Shown in pieces: positions 9,785 to 21,332 of a stretch of 64,000 bases of DNA. This DNA is from Dermacentor variabilis (taxonomy: Eukaryota; Arthropoda; Arachnida; Ixodida; Ixodidae), in contig NW_027460346.1 in the NCBI RefSeq assembly GCF_050947875.1, forward strand, positions 434,001 through 498,000, read 5' to 3'. The notes beneath the pieces are model-generated. The model was not told the DNA's origin and did not search any database. It was given only the letters and a program-made list of their open reading frames with translations. The position numbers and the translations under genes were made by a program. Position 1 is the stretch's first letter, and the number at the start of each line of letters is the position of its first letter.

Positions 9785-10104
9785 TGTTGTGACTTCGGGG
9801 TGGAGGACGAAAGACGGACTCGTTCCGTAGACGAAGAAGAAACGAAAAGCTTCACACAATATTATTTACAGATAGTGGATGATAGCGTACAGGTAGCAGT
9901 GGGAGCGCATGAGACCGACTGGGCGCTGCGGAGATGGCTTGGCGCTTCTTGAAGTCGCCTCCCGTGTCGAATTCTTGATTAGTCGTAAAGAAGTGGGTGC
10001 TTTCGTCGCCTCATGGTAGCCGCGTGGTGCAGTTAGTAAGGCAGCTCCAATCGCCTCGTGGTCGCCTCGTGGTCGCCACGTGGTGCTCGTACTATGGCAC
10101 AACA
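9785..10104 (-). repeat. 5' LTR of minus-strand gypsy element
   Basis: 320 bp with terminal TGTTG/CAACA inverted repeats. Its outer end reads TGTTGTGCCATAGTACGAGC on the minus strand, identical to the outer end of the 6308-6392 piece. Confidence 0.65.
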
Positions 10105-11390
10105 CAGGGGACACGCCCACTAAAAGGGCGCTTGGTCTAGAGAAGGCGCACGGACGGCGAAACCACATCGATAAAATTATAATGAACGGGACTGTCGTTG
10201 AAGATAGTGAGAGCATTGGGCGCGCCTTCTTTGAGTACTACCAATCACTCTTTGCATATCAGGAAGCGAATGGAGAGGGTTTTAAAGCGGATTTTCTTAA
10301 TCGCATGCCGCGAATAAGTGATGATACCAAAGGACGATTAGAAGCCAAAATAACTAAGGGGGAAGTCGAAAAAGCAATTGACGATTTGAACCTAGGAAAG
10401 TCGCCTGGACCTGATGGCCTCTGCGCTGGGTGGTATCAGACGTTTAAGAGAGAATTGGTTCCATTGTTGGCCGGGTTATTCAATAACGCGTATGAGCAGA
10501 AATGTTCGCCCCCTTCTTTCGGAAAAGCGCACAACATGCTAATACCTAAGAGCGATCAAATAGATAAACTAAAATTAGTGTCATTCTATAGGCCAATATT
10601 ACTAACAAATGTTGATTACAATATATTTATGAAGATTTTAGCTACCTGACTCCAAGCCGTCATCAAGGAAAGAGTCAGCGACCATCAAACTTGTGGCATG
10701 AGAGGGCGAACTATTTTTTCTAACATCCATAAGATGCGATATGTGCTCGAGTGCTGTGACGTCACCGGAGGCGGCGCTGCAGTTCTTCAGCTGGATCTCG
10801 GGAAAGCTTTCGATTGTATCGCTCATGTTATTTTGTTTGCCATCTTGGATCACGTTATAATGTCAGTTTCATCATCGCTGAGAACGTAACCTTGGCGTAC
10901 CAAAACTGCACAATCAGATTAATTGCTAATAAGATACCGGGGCCCCCCATTAACATTATGCGTTCAGTGCGCCAAGGCTATCCCTTCAGCCTACTTCTAT
11001 TTGCTATCTATGTAGAGCCCATGTGTGTGGCAATTAATTAAAATGACAAAATACGTGGTTTTAGATTGGCAGCGACATAAGTGAAGCTACTGGTGGATGC
11101 AGATGACCTTGCAGTATGTTTAATAGATAAACCAAGTGTAACCGAAGCAATATCTGCAGTAAATCATTTCTGTGAAGTCACGGATAGCAGAGTAAATTGG
11201 GGCAAATCCCTCTGGTTGTGGTACGGGGACTGGCTTTCCGCACCAGGCTATTTCGCGAGTGTGAGCGGGGTAAAAACTCCGACCAGGTATTTAGGTGTTC
11301 CCCTAGACAGTTACAACAGCAGTGATGAATATTGGAGGAACCAAACAAGTGAAATGAAAGAAAAAAAATTTCCAGGCTTAGCTTGGTTAA
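10105..11390 (+). pseudogene. Tx1/L1-like LINE reverse transcriptase, broken
   Basis: Three consecutive frames carry reverse-transcriptase blocks in order. 10105-10648 has KAIDDLNLGKSPGPDG (finger region) and SFYRPILLTNVDYNIF. 10698-10890 has VLQLDLGKAFDCIAH (motif A). 10930-11040 has SVRQGYPFSLLLFAIY (motif B). 11081-11370 has LLVDADDLAV (motif C) and TPTRYLGVPL. In motif C the usual YADD tyrosine is Asp, and stops separate the frames, so it is inactive. The 5' side is cut by the LTR element at 10104; the 3' side ends where the 11398 TIR element begins. SPGPDG and LGKAFD support the L1/Tx1 group. Confidence 0.75.
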
Positions 11391-11397
11391 GCCAAGA

Positions 11398-11780
11398 ATG
11401 CGTTGCATATTGCGCGGTCAGGTGGTGGCTGCGGCCGCGCGCGAACGCGACAGTTGGGGCCCAGCTTTTCCTCCGTGACGTCACGCGCAGGCGCAGCGCC
11501 CCTAGCGGGAGGAGCGGGAGTCAGGTGGTGGCTGCGGCCGCGCGCGACCGCGCGAGTTGGGGCCCAGCTTTCCCTCCGTGACGTCACGCGCCGGCGCAGC
11601 GCCCCTAGCGGGAGGAGCGGGAGTCAGGTGGTGGCTGCGGCCGCACGCGACCACGCGAGTTGGGGACCAGCTTTTCCTCCGGCTGTCGTGACGTCACGTC
11701 ACGTGGTTGCGCTAAAGGTCAATGGTGGCTGCCCGGCCGCGCCCAAGGGCTGAACTGAGTGATTGCAATATGCAACGCAT
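11398..11780. mobile_element. Short TIR element enclosing a GC-rich satellite
   Basis: A perfect 16-bp inverted repeat, ATGCGTTGCATATTGC (11398-11413) and its complement (11765-11780), bounds three 103-110 bp tandem units. It is a 383-bp non-coding element by this reading. No target duplication is apparent. It lies at the 3' break of the LINE reverse transcriptase. Confidence 0.55.
11418..11750 (+). repeat. 103-bp GC-rich tandem repeat, three units, each with TGACGTCA
   Basis: Units start at 11418, 11521 and 11624 (TCAGGTGGTGGCTGCGGCCG). Each contains a perfect TGACGTCA palindrome at 11476, 11579 and 11689, the CREB/ATF half-site pair. The last unit has a 7-bp change in spacing and a decayed end. 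Confidence 0.95.
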
Positions 11781-12579
11781 AAAAGTAGACAAACGAAAAC
11801 CGACGCATCGAACAGCGTGGAACCACCGCGCAAATCGGTGGTAGTACGCCGACCGTCAACACGGCCGACGTATAATATCCCGCAGAACAAAAAACCGACC
11901 CTTTGGGTTTTATTTTGCCCCCAAACAATAATCGTCATTTGTCTTGCCCGCATTTCCCTTCTTCAAGGCTGCGAGCCCGGTACTTCCTAGTCACCAACGG
12001 CTTGCGCGTTATCAGCTTGACGCAGCATTCTCGACAGGAAAGTAACGAGCGCCGAGTTTTCAAGAAAAGAAACGGAAGCAAGCCAGTGTAGCGTGCACGA
12101 CACTACAGAGACAGGAAGCACCGACCAACAATAGAAGTATTTCCTAAAAGGCGGGATACAAGCAAGCGTACAAACATAAAGTATCCAGAAAATAAATAGG
12201 AAAAAAGCTTTTACAAATTGCTGACTTCCGCATTGCAGTTTTGCACATACGGCTGTCGGCGTCTGTGAAGAAAAGGCGGCACTCTTGAAGATAACATGCA
12301 GCGGGACAATTGAAACTACCATGTACGAAAAGCATAATTAAAGGCACAAGGGTGCGGGGCAAACGGGTATGCCCAGACGTGAACGGGAGATGAAGCTAAT
12401 GGTGCACACATGGGTACGGCCGCGTTGTGCACTGTGTTGAATGCCCGGATTCTAGAAAGCTGTAGGGCGCTGTCGAACTCGAACGAAGGAACTAAAATAA
12501 ACTAAAATAAGTTAAAAAGAAACGAAGGAAATAAATATACGAGAACACAGGAAAAAACAATAACAGTAAAATGGAAGAG
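11781..12579. other. No gene recognised
   Basis: Mixed composition, short frames only. No SINE head, TIR or domain was seen. Confidence 0.4.
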
Positions 12580-13616
12580 AAATGCAGCCGTAATGGAAGC
12601 ACAGAGCGTTATGAGGATAGAATACGTACGAGGTGCTCCGGGGTATGTGGAAAGGTGTAATACTTCCAGGACTTACTTTTGGAAATGCGGTTGTTTACTT
12701 GAAACCAGGGCTACAGTCAGGACTCGATGCGAACCAAAGGTCAATGCGTCGTCTCGCTTTGGGCGATCATGGGAAGACTACAAATGAAGCTGTTGCAGGG
12801 TGATATGGGCTGCATTTGTTAAGTGAGGGAAGCTCGCAGTAAAATTGATTATGAAGAACTACTGAGGAATATGAAAGAAAGTAAATGGTCTGGGAGAGTG
12901 TTGAGGTATCTGTACAGGAAAACATTGATTCACAGTGGAGGAAAAGAACGAGGAAGCTTACCAGCAAGTATGCGGCCTGTAGGCTGGGCAACACAGCAAC
13001 AAAGAACGTGAAGCAGGAAATCAGAGAGGCTGAAATAATCTCATGGGCGGCGGCAATGGAAAAGAAACCTGCCATGAGTATCTACTTAAGAGGAAAAAAA
13101 AACGAAATCAGGAAGTAAACAATTTATGATCGCTCAAATGGAAGCTCATTACTTTTCGAAGCGAGATCGGTACGCCTTAGTACACGCACCTATAAATCGA
13201 GTTATAGGAAGAAGCATGTGCCTGCTGCGGTAAAGCTAGGGAAACGATGGAGTAGGGTTTATTAGAATGTGAAGAAATCTGCCCAGCGGTCGATTTAGGC
13301 ACCACTGGCCTCCATGAAGCCCTTCGGTTCAGCGAGAGCAAGGGAAAAGTAAACATGTCCGCAATGGAGATTAGTAAGAGGCGATTTGAAGATTGGTGAA
13401 AAAAAACAGTGGGGAAACGACAAAAAACGGAGGCGTACAAAAGCAAAGTTCGCAATAGGGGGCCAAAAATGTGGTTGTGGGAGTTAATAGTGTTTTTTTT
13501 TCTCTTTTAACTTGGGCAGGACATTAAGCAGTATAATAGCAAGAGCTTGGTGGCGCAACCCACCCCCCGTTCCAAAGGGAACGCTCATAATATCGATCGA
13601 TTGATCCATCCATCCA
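12580..13616 (+). pseudogene. LINE 3' end with zinc-binding C-terminus and (CATC)n tail
   Basis: Broken frames give, in order: a block with VPGLTFGNAV and ANQRSMRRLALG, a region at 12885-13118 with WRKRTRKLTSKYAACRLG, and a segment at 13255-13400 reading LLECEEICPAVDLG, FSESKGKVNMSAMEISKRR and FEDW. These resemble the thumb and C-terminal Cys/His part of a tick LINE ORF2. The tail at 13500-13616 (GGTGGCGCAACCCACC, then CCATCCATCCATC) is a simple-repeat 3' end. Several stops and frame changes make it dead. Confidence 0.5.
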
Positions 13617-13622
13617 TCTACA

Positions 13623-13836
<214 letters not shown>

Positions 13837-14399
13837 ACGGATTGATGTATGGATATCCCTATGTTGATGTAAGTTCAACGCAGCGATGTTCTAGCGAAGC
13901 CATTTATTTTCGCACTTGGACAGTGGTTAAAGCAACGCTCCGCCCGCGTTACTAATGTGATCGGCCGGCCGTCAACGGTGAGTGACAAGCGGGGCAGTCA
14001 AGCGGAAGGCATCGCTACAAAATCGTGTCGTTCTTGCGCCTGGTTCCTTGCATGCGCCAAAGAAAGCTTAGCGAGTGTGTTTCTTTCTTTTTTGCACCAT
14101 ATCAGTAACGTACACTATGCTTATGACGCGTGCGTTATTTTCCAGCTGTGAAGTAGCACAGTTCGTAGGCCTAGTCGCATCCATCGCTTCACTTGCCCGG
14201 AGTCGGCCATGTTGGTTTTGGAGAGGGAGGTACCGTTTCTCCCATGCATGAAGGAGGAAACTTGCTCCATTTAAAGACAAACATAGGGGACATCGCCATT
14301 TCCCGCCTAATTTAGCAGGGGTCACTCCTTTTTTTTTTTCTTAGAGTGTACGTACGCCACCCTGCCACCCCACCTCAAAAGCGCAGATAGGTCGCTGAC
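13837..14399. other. No gene recognised
   Basis: Only short frames; T-rich run at 14328-14340. A block at 14190-14310 (CATGAAGGAGGAAACTTGCT) has the look of a dispersed repeat but has no second copy in this window. Confidence 0.35.
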
Positions 14400-14659
14400 G
14401 CGGCTGCGGATGCCGTGGCCACCGGCTACTCAGCACAAGCGCCAGGCCGTTTCCCTTCCGCTCCTCCTCCACTTTCCACCTCATGCTCTCACTGTAGCCT
14501 CCTCTTCCACTTTCCTCCTCGCGATCTCTTCTTTCATTTCATCTCCCGCTGCGCTGCGCGTTTGCTTTCATCTTGCGCTGTGCTCCGTCGCTCGGTTACG
14601 ACGCCGAGGCACGCCGACGCTCAGCGCAGGAAGGGGCGCCTAAAAGCTGCGCTCTAAAA
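14400..14659 (-). repeat. Dispersed repeat (TTTTAGAGCGCAGC family), copy 2
   Basis: Read on the minus strand, it starts at 14659 with TTTTAGAGCGCAGCTTTTAG and matches the start of 3621-3720 for about 70 bp. The inner part is a purine-rich minus strand (pyrimidine-rich on plus). Confidence 0.5.
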
Positions 14660-14689
14660 TGCCACTTAGACCTGCTCTAAAACATTTTT

Positions 14690-15222
14690 CTTTAAGGTAC
14701 ACACAAAGATGCCACCCGTAAAAAATTGGCTAGACGAAAAAGGAATTTATGTGCCAGGGACAGTAAACTGCTTACTTTGCAAAACACGAGACCATCGTGC
14801 ACGTTTCCTTTGATTGTTCGGATCCAATATTTCAATTGAATGTCTTACAACGAACACTAAATAACGAACTACCTATTACACCTCAGGTATTCGGTATTTG
14901 CGAATAGATAACGAATGAGGGGCTCCGTACGATTTGTTCGTGTTTCTTGGCCTCCGCAGCCTACGCAAAACGAGAATGGCAGTTCGACATGCGGATGTCG
15001 ATACTCGTCTGGTGAGAATCAACTTCATAGAAAGTGCCGCGTATATTCGGGAAAAATACCGTGCGGAGAGTGAGCCTCCTGAGTGGGTGGCTATTGTGGA
15101 TGACTTGATTGAGCTGAAGCGCGTGTATTACTACAACGTTAGCCAAGGTGTTGTTGACAGGTTATAGCGTTTAAATCTGTATTGGTTTGTACTGCGAGCA
15201 CGCAATAAAGAAAGAAAAATTA
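14690..15222 (+). pseudogene. Tx1/L1-like LINE ORF2 C-terminus and 3' end, second copy
   Basis: Decayed frames read KNWLDEKGIYVPG, then a Cys pair (CLLC) and a VHVSFDCSDPIFQ block, the Cys/His motif seen at 1-700. 14934-15167 reads RKTRMAVRHADVDTRLVR, YIREKYRAE, PEWVAIVDDLIELKRVYY and a stop, the natural C-terminus. Then come AATAAAG and an A-rich end at 15222. More complete at the 3' side than the copy at 1-700, so it shows where the element ends. Confidence 0.65.
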
Positions 15223-15244
15223 CATGCAGAATCCCCTGTGGGAG

Positions 15245-15870
15245 TTACCTAAACGGTGCGAAAGCATTCGCTGCTAATCGCCTGCTGTTTCGTCGTCTTA
15301 TGCTGCCGTGTTTGGTATAATTGTGAGAAGCACCGGGAAAGAATCGTGAAACAGTGAAATGCGGTTCCGGCACCGAAATGGTAACTGAGACCAGCACGAG
15401 ACGACGAAGAAGAGCCGAGTAGTAGCAATGTTCACTGATTTTGTATGATGGTGCGTTTGGATGTTGCCGCTGCTTCGTAGAAGATGATCACTGGTCGATG
15501 TGTGCTGTAGTGCGTGACGTAATTGAGCAGTGTCACGTTTGTAGACCTCGTACGCAGACGTGGTCGATGAAGCTGCCTCCTCTCCATGCGAACCATTATC
15601 AACCGTGATCAACCGTACTCCGGCTGCGGCTGCTCATGGCGCGGCCACGCGGTCCGTATCTTGAAAGCGATCTGCGATGAGGACCGTGGGCCGAGTGCTG
15701 ATAGCTTCGTGGGCGCTGTGTTCTCGGCGCCTGGTTAGCGTTGAAGCGAGTAGCAGCACGAAGGTCGATTCGCTCGCTGCTGTGGGCCCCATGTTGAAAG
15801 TGATCGTCTTACTTGACGGACGGACGGGTTTCCTGGCTAGGCATATAAATGCTTTCGCATTTAAACGTAA
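15245..15870. mobile_element. Candidate TIR MITE (626 bp)
   Basis: The left end TTACCTAAACGGTGCGAAAG and the complement of the right end (TTACGTTTAAATGCGAAAGC) form an imperfect inverted repeat of about 23 bp. The interior has no gene. It directly abuts a Ruka-like head at 15871. Confidence 0.45.
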
Positions 15871-15952
15871 GCTCTCATGGCCGAGTGGTTAAGGCGACAG
15901 ACTCGAAATGCACGGGGCTCTCTCCCCACAGGTTCTAATCTGGTCGGCTGCA
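15871..15952 (+). mobile_element. Ruka-like SINE head
   Basis: GGCCGAGTGGTTAAGGCGAC A box, CTCGAAA anticodon loop (CGA), CTCTCCCCACAGGTTCTAATC variable arm and B box with one change. Tail is short or absent. Confidence 0.65.
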
Positions 15953-16099
15953 AAACCGGCTTAAATCCTGGATCCAGTAACTCAAAGAGGTGCGACATTA
16001 CGCAATTCTTATTAAGTATTTAGCCATTTGTAATTAAGTATTTGAGCCAAATCGCCACTGGGCTTCTTTTGTTTACCAAGCAGGCAGTGGACCGAAATA

Positions 16100-16270
16100 G
16101 CAGTCGTGGGTGGCTGGTTAAGTTAATAGACTTAAAATTCATTTCGATCTCCCCGAACAGTTTCATATCCTTTGGGCTGTGTTAAGGCTTTTTTCTTTTC
16201 TTTTGGCCATACGACTGCACACTTATGATGGTGGCGTAGGAGCACCGGCACTGGTGCGTTCATGTGCGCG
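16100..16270 (+). mobile_element. Ruka-like SINE, degenerate
   Basis: GCAGTCGTGGGTGGCTGGTT head, loop CTTAAAA, B box decayed (AGTTTCATATCC). The tail resembles the 3300-3460 tail (T-rich run, then GGTGGCGTAGGAGCACCGG). Confidence 0.5.
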
Positions 16271-17620
16271 GCATCCGTTGGTTTATTTTTCCACCGCAAC
16301 TTGTGAACTTAGTTATTATCTTACATAGTAATACTTGAATGCTTGCGTCATAACTCAAATTGAGAATAATAAAGCTCGCTGTTTGCCACGGGGTGAAAGC
16401 GCACGGTCAAAATGCACTGTAACGTGCCTCATTCCCATTTGTGTATGTATCTAAGTCATTTTAATTTCACGTGCGCTCTTTTAAATATAAGCAAGGCAGC
16501 CTCATTCACGTGGTTACATTGATTTTTTTTAAATTGTGCCATTAATGAGCGCGAATTAAGGGATATTGACTGAATACTATCCAATTTCTAATATATAGGC
16601 ATTGACAAGTAAGTCGGTATGTCAGGCTTGAGAAAGTATGCGTAACAGGCGAGATACATCCTTTGTCTCGCGACTGCGCTATGGGCTATCATTCTTTTGT
16701 CATGTCTATGTTGACACAAAAATTTCAGGCACAATGGAACGAAAATTGTGGAAATTTACTGACAAGCTCGTCAACAACAATATCTCTGTTGAAACATTTA
16801 GTAAATGAAAAAAAAAAACAAAGACGAAAAAGTCGAATTGTTTGTGTCGAACTTGTAAAAGTAGGATTATTTGTTTCTAAGAGCTTGGCGTGCGTGCGTG
16901 CGTGCGCGCGCGCATTGTGTTTGTGTATGTGTGTGAATGAATGAATGAATGAATGAATGAGGCCCCGTAAACGCACCCACCATGCACTATTACCACGCTC
17001 TCGCTCGCATAGGGCGGCGGTTTTCCACTTTCGGAGCATCATATTCGCTCCAGCCAACAAGCGCGTTTCTGCGAGATGGTAACACGTCCCGGTCAAGCCC
17101 GAGAAAAGTTTTAAAAATCGGTACTATACAGTCATTCCATAACTAGAGGAAGACAAAACAGCACTAAAAGCACCCACCACCGTTCTATAAATAAAAGGTG
17201 CAATGGCCGAGACGAGTCTCGCTGACACACCTGGACATGTTCGCAAAAGCGTTTTTTTCCACAAATCTTTCAAGAGTCGGATGGTGGAAATCTTTTATTT
17301 TCCTTAAGGAGGTTCCTACACGAAAAGAGGAATTTTCAGTTATCTTTCCGGTGGTGCATGACACGCATTATTCCTTCAAGTATGACGAACTATCAAAATT
17401 GGTTTCGATGATAAAGGCGATATTAAACATTTTATTATTGTTATGGCAAAGCGACCGCAAAGCATTACTAAGAATAAAGTAGGAGCACATCCAATTTGTC
17501 GCATGGAAGGCTGAACCATTGCGACACATATTCATGTGGCCAGAAATATTCTACCTTTATTTTGTGTACTTGTTATATTTCACTTAACCCATGAGTGCAG
17601 GCCCAGAACAGTGGCCTAGC
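16271..17620. other. No gene recognised; short microsatellites
   Basis: Contains (GCGT)n(GC)n at 16888-16913 and (GAAT)n at 16934-16960. Frames here are short and lack domains. It could be intron of the hemicentin-like gene, which is inference. Confidence 0.4.
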
Positions 17621-17690
17621 AACGCCAACGGTCGTGGCCCAGTGGATAAGGCTATGGACTTTAAATCCATTCGAATATCATTACCTATAC
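17621..17690 (+). mobile_element. Ruka-like SINE head fragment
   Basis: CGGTCGTGGCCCAGTGGATA A box, loop CTTTAAA; the B box is lost. Confidence 0.5.
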
Positions 17691-18636
17691 ATTGAAATTC
17701 AGTTGATCGCTGAATGTAGCAATGTTTAATTGATTTGAATAGCATAACCGTTGAGTTTACGGTATTAGCATTTGCATTTATAGTTTCAAGCGACATATTT
17801 AAAGAAGTTGTTTCGTTTTGAATGTCTCATTTACAGTGCACCCGTACGACCCCGCTGCGCACAGGGTGCTAATTACCGCGACATGAAGATTCGAGATTTT
17901 TACAGAGTTACGCTGAAAAGTTCCATCGGCCCGGCAGACCACTTAGCGGCTCTTCAAGCAGCCCGCGCTAAGTAGATTGCGCTTTAACCACTGAGCCTAC
18001 TGGCCTTAGTAGAGCCACTAGCAAAGTTGTTTACAGCCCGCGAGAGCGGTGTTGTAGTGGCAGCTGGTGCTTTTACCGTCTTGTGGAGGTCGCTTTGTAG
18101 AGACAATTACTTTCTTGCCGAGTGGTATCTTTGTGACGCACCACCGTTGGTCGCGCTCTCCTATGTGTAGCGTAGACAACATTCGAAGTGAGCGATAGGC
18201 CCCACGATGCGATAAGGCACGCCACCGCTTCGCACTTCGGCGACCGCTGAAAGCCCGCATACGGTATGCAAGAGCGTCGTTGTTAAAGGGGAGCAGGGAT
18301 AGCCAGTTGCAAAGCGAAAAGTACAAGTGGCGGCGAACAGCCCATCTCGCCGGTTAAAGTAAAGGTTATCATCCAACTCTTTTCCTCCAAGCGCTTCAGC
18401 ACTGGTCAGAGGGACACACCATCTACGCCAGCGCTAGAATCGACCGGACGTAAGAGACAATTTATAAGAAAAGAATCGCATCCACTAAAAGGAATCCTTG
18501 CATTATGCCAGCTAAGTCATCTCAAACCAGCGGCTCGCGCTATAGGCGGCGCGAATGCACTACTGAGCGCCCCACTCCAGCGCTGACCACAGCGAAGTGT
18601 GATCGCCACCGTACACTTCCAAGGTGTGGTACTCGC
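17691..18636. other. No exon found downstream of hemicentin exon 2
   Basis: I searched the minus strand for the expected next VWA piece (the VFVLTG strand) and did not find it. A tRNA A-box-like stretch on the minus strand (17975-18003, GGCTCAGTGGTTAAAGC) may be another SINE head. Confidence 0.4.
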
Positions 18637-18866
18637 CTGCGCCTCCTTTCTCTGCACCAGTGCCAGGACAGCATCGAGGAGGTGATAGTCCTTGGCACGC
18701 GCATCTGTGAAGAGGTACACGTGAGAGCCACGCAGGGAGAGCCGCAGGGCCTCGCGCAGTGCGGTGAGCGCCATTTCGGGGCAGTCGCCGCCTCCGCGAA
18801 GCGTCAGGGCACGTAGACGCTGCTCGAAGTGGGCCGGCTCACGTGTCACCAGCGTCGGACCGACAA
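18637..18866 (-). CDS. Hemicentin-like gene, exon 2 (VWA domain, middle)
   Basis: A 230-nt open exon on the minus strand, encoding VGPTLVTREPAHFEQRL, GGGDCPEMALTALREALRLS, SHVYLFTDARAKDY and LLDAVLALVQRKEAQ. GGGDCPEM and FTDARxKDY are hallmarks of the VWA domain of hemicentins, large extracellular-matrix proteins. The acceptor is TTTCGCAG before 18866. The first two bases complete a Val codon with the last G of exon 1. The exon ends in phase 0 at CAG followed by GCGAGT, a GC-type donor. No stop or frameshift. The next exon is not in the adjacent 3 kb. The splice call rests on phase and homology pattern only. Confidence 0.8.
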
Positions 18867-21332
18867 CTGCGAAACACCGCGAACGCGGATAAGCGTCGCT
18901 CAGCGACGGGCTGTTACGAGGCGAATTGGTTATAAGTTGAGCGTGTAAGCTTTGAAATGCATCAATAAATGTCGCTTGTGTATTTGGTTCCGTAACTTCT
19001 GTGGAACAGTGCACATGCACTCCTGAGAAGCAGGCGCAAGAAGTTTACCGTACCCCACTGCCGCTGCGTCCCCGGTATAGTCCACCTGATAATTTTCTTC
19101 TCAGGATCATAACCACGTCTTCTTTTTGAACGAGCCAATTAACACCTGGTTGAAAGGTTTAAGTTTTTGGCTCAATTAAAGAAACACTTCAGTTAAATAT
19201 AAAGCAACCACGGTAGATACTCTTTTTAAATCGGAATGAGCGAAAACACCTGCTGGGCTTCATTTAGAATTTAAGACTGTCACTATTCAGCAGCCATCAT
19301 CACTCAAATTTCTGGGATTCAAATTTGAGTAGCATCTGTCCTAGTCAAGCACATAAGTACTCCAAACATAGAAATGTTTTGTGCCACATGCATCGAAATT
19401 TGGTAGCGATATCTGGTCCCACTAAATGGCAAACGTTAAATGTACTCGGCGTGAATAGACTCCCTATTGACGTGTTGCTCCTTAATTCGTGCGGTCGAAA
19501 ACAATACAAAGCGCGAAGACACCCGCGTACTTAGATTTAGGTGCGCGTTAAAGAACACCTGGTGGTCCGAATTATTCCGGAGTTCCTCCCTACGGCGTGC
19601 CTCAGAATTAGATCGCTGTTTGGATACGTAAAACCTCATATTTCGAAAAAAAAAATATACAAAAACTTTGTCTCTATTCAAATACTTCAAAACCGAGCTT
19701 TCATAGGATATCTGGCACGTAGTGAGCACGTTACAACACACTGAAATAATTATAGATTATTTCAAATAACGAAAGTTGGTAAACACAAATACAATGTTAG
19801 AGAATTTACGCCAATACCAGAGAGGCAGATCATCCTTTATTGGTTAATATTGGCACAAATATACAGGTCACGATGTAGAGAGAACGTTGATCAGTAAAAC
19901 ACGTTGTGTAAGAAGGTATGTAAAGCAGCAGCTACCTTTCGAAATACTTCATTTCTTAGATCATTACCCATATAGTCTTAGACCTGTTAATTGTAGGTAC
20001 GTCTACTCAATTTCAGTAAGACCGTAAAACAATTACTACTTTACCCGTTGCATAACGGACAACTGTGCAAATTTACTGCTGCAGTAGCCGCATCAAATTA
20101 GAGTGCGTGAAATTATTTGACGCCTTTTGCAAATTTTTTATACACATGCCTTGTTCCAAGTCTTCCCGTCCACCGAAAAAGCTATTACTTTGTAAATAAT
20201 GTGTTTTCAAATGTTGCTTCAATTGGTTAACTTCTTCTTGTGGATCATTGTTCATTCACTTTATAAAATGTTTCATTTTTTCTTGTTATATGTAATGCAT
20301 GTGCTATTTAAAGATGTTTTTTTTTCTGTTCCGTACGTCCCACCGTTGCAGTTCTAAGGGTGACTCGGCCTATTCCGACAAATTCAGCCTTTAGTCGAAT
20401 CCCCTGAGGGATATTTCTCGTAAATCTGCCTTCAATACGTAAATAATTATCAAAGAAAATAGGCTGGATTACTTGCCAATATGGTTAATTATACGACGAA
20501 TGCCCTTCTTCTTACACACATGTTTCAAAAGGAATTGTTGCTGGAAAGCAAATGATCCGCGCTTTACTGCGGATCATTTTCAACGGTGCGAAGCACAGAA
20601 TGCGCACATAAAACAGGGCACGCTTCTGTATGTCCCGCTCTCTGCCTGTTATCTGCTTTGATGCCTCTAAATCTGTGCACAGTTTACTTGCTAGATTTCT
20701 TTTCGCTGGAGATTCTGGCGTAGCACTAGACGTCTGTGTCAACATAATAGAAGAAGTTCGAAATTTTGGAAAGAAAAACGACAGAAGACTGAGCGTTAAT
20801 ATCTTACGTCGAAAGCATGACGTCGTGTCGCTATGACAGCTTACATCCTCAGTTTCTATTAAACTCTTCATCTCTCTTGTCGTTATAGCAAAGCCAGTTT
20901 TGTCCTTACGATAGAAATCTAAGTTGGAAAAGAGGAAATGGGAGTGAGAGGCTTGCGACAGCAGTGGCAGCCGCAAGGCCCTTCTTTTGTTAGGAACGTA
21001 ATAGCTGGATGGAACATCCGCTACATAGACCTCACTCGCTATTGCGACTGGTTGGCGTCCGCTGAAAAGTAAAAACAAACTTGGGAAAGGACACTATGGT
21101 GTACAGGCCCTGACTTCAGATGAAGCAAACACGATGTGATCAACGTGTTTACTGCACTTCTGTCAATACGGCTTTGTTTGCACTCACGCGGCTAATGTCG
21201 TTACACTTCTTCACTTACTAATGACGATTAGAACAATGCCATCAAGACCCTGTTCCTAGCTCTACATTTTCCTCATCGAAATCATTCTCGCGCTAATAAA
21301 ACATAAGCAGGACGGAAAGTAGCGGTGCTCAC
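18867..21332 (-). other. Intron 1 of the hemicentin-like gene
   Basis: 2466 bp, GT at the exon-1 side (GGTGAGC) and AG at the exon-2 side (TTTCGCAG). Contains a SINE fragment (19510-19645), a perfect 11-bp hairpin stem with an 8-nt loop at about 20550-20580 (AATGATCCGC arms), and AT-rich sequence. No other gene was recognised. Confidence 0.6.
19510..19645 (+). mobile_element. tRNA-headed SINE (GTACTTAGATTTAGGTG family), 3' part
   Basis: Carries the shared body CGCGTACTTAGATTTAGGTG, GTTAAAGAACACCTGGTGG, and CTACGGCGTGCCTCAGAAT. The tRNA-derived head is missing. Lies in intron 1 of the hemicentin-like gene, opposite strand. Confidence 0.7.

Larger units (their letters stand above)
6308..10104 (-). 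mobile_element. Ty3/gypsy-type LTR element, gag only, next to LINE RT
   Basis: Read on the minus strand. The 5' LTR is 9785-10104, bounded by TGTTG and CAACA. A primer site follows at once, then a decayed gag. A G-rich polypurine tract (complement of the C run at 6393-6400) abuts a partial 3' LTR at 6308-6392 that matches the first 85-98 bp of the 5' LTR. No protease, RT or integrase is seen, so it is either internally deleted or a non-autonomous derivative. At 10105 the LINE reverse-transcriptase frame begins mid-protein, so the element probably inserted into that LINE. Plus-strand promoter-like sequence and minisatellites at 6.79-7.45 kb appear to be a further nested piece. Confidence 0.6.
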
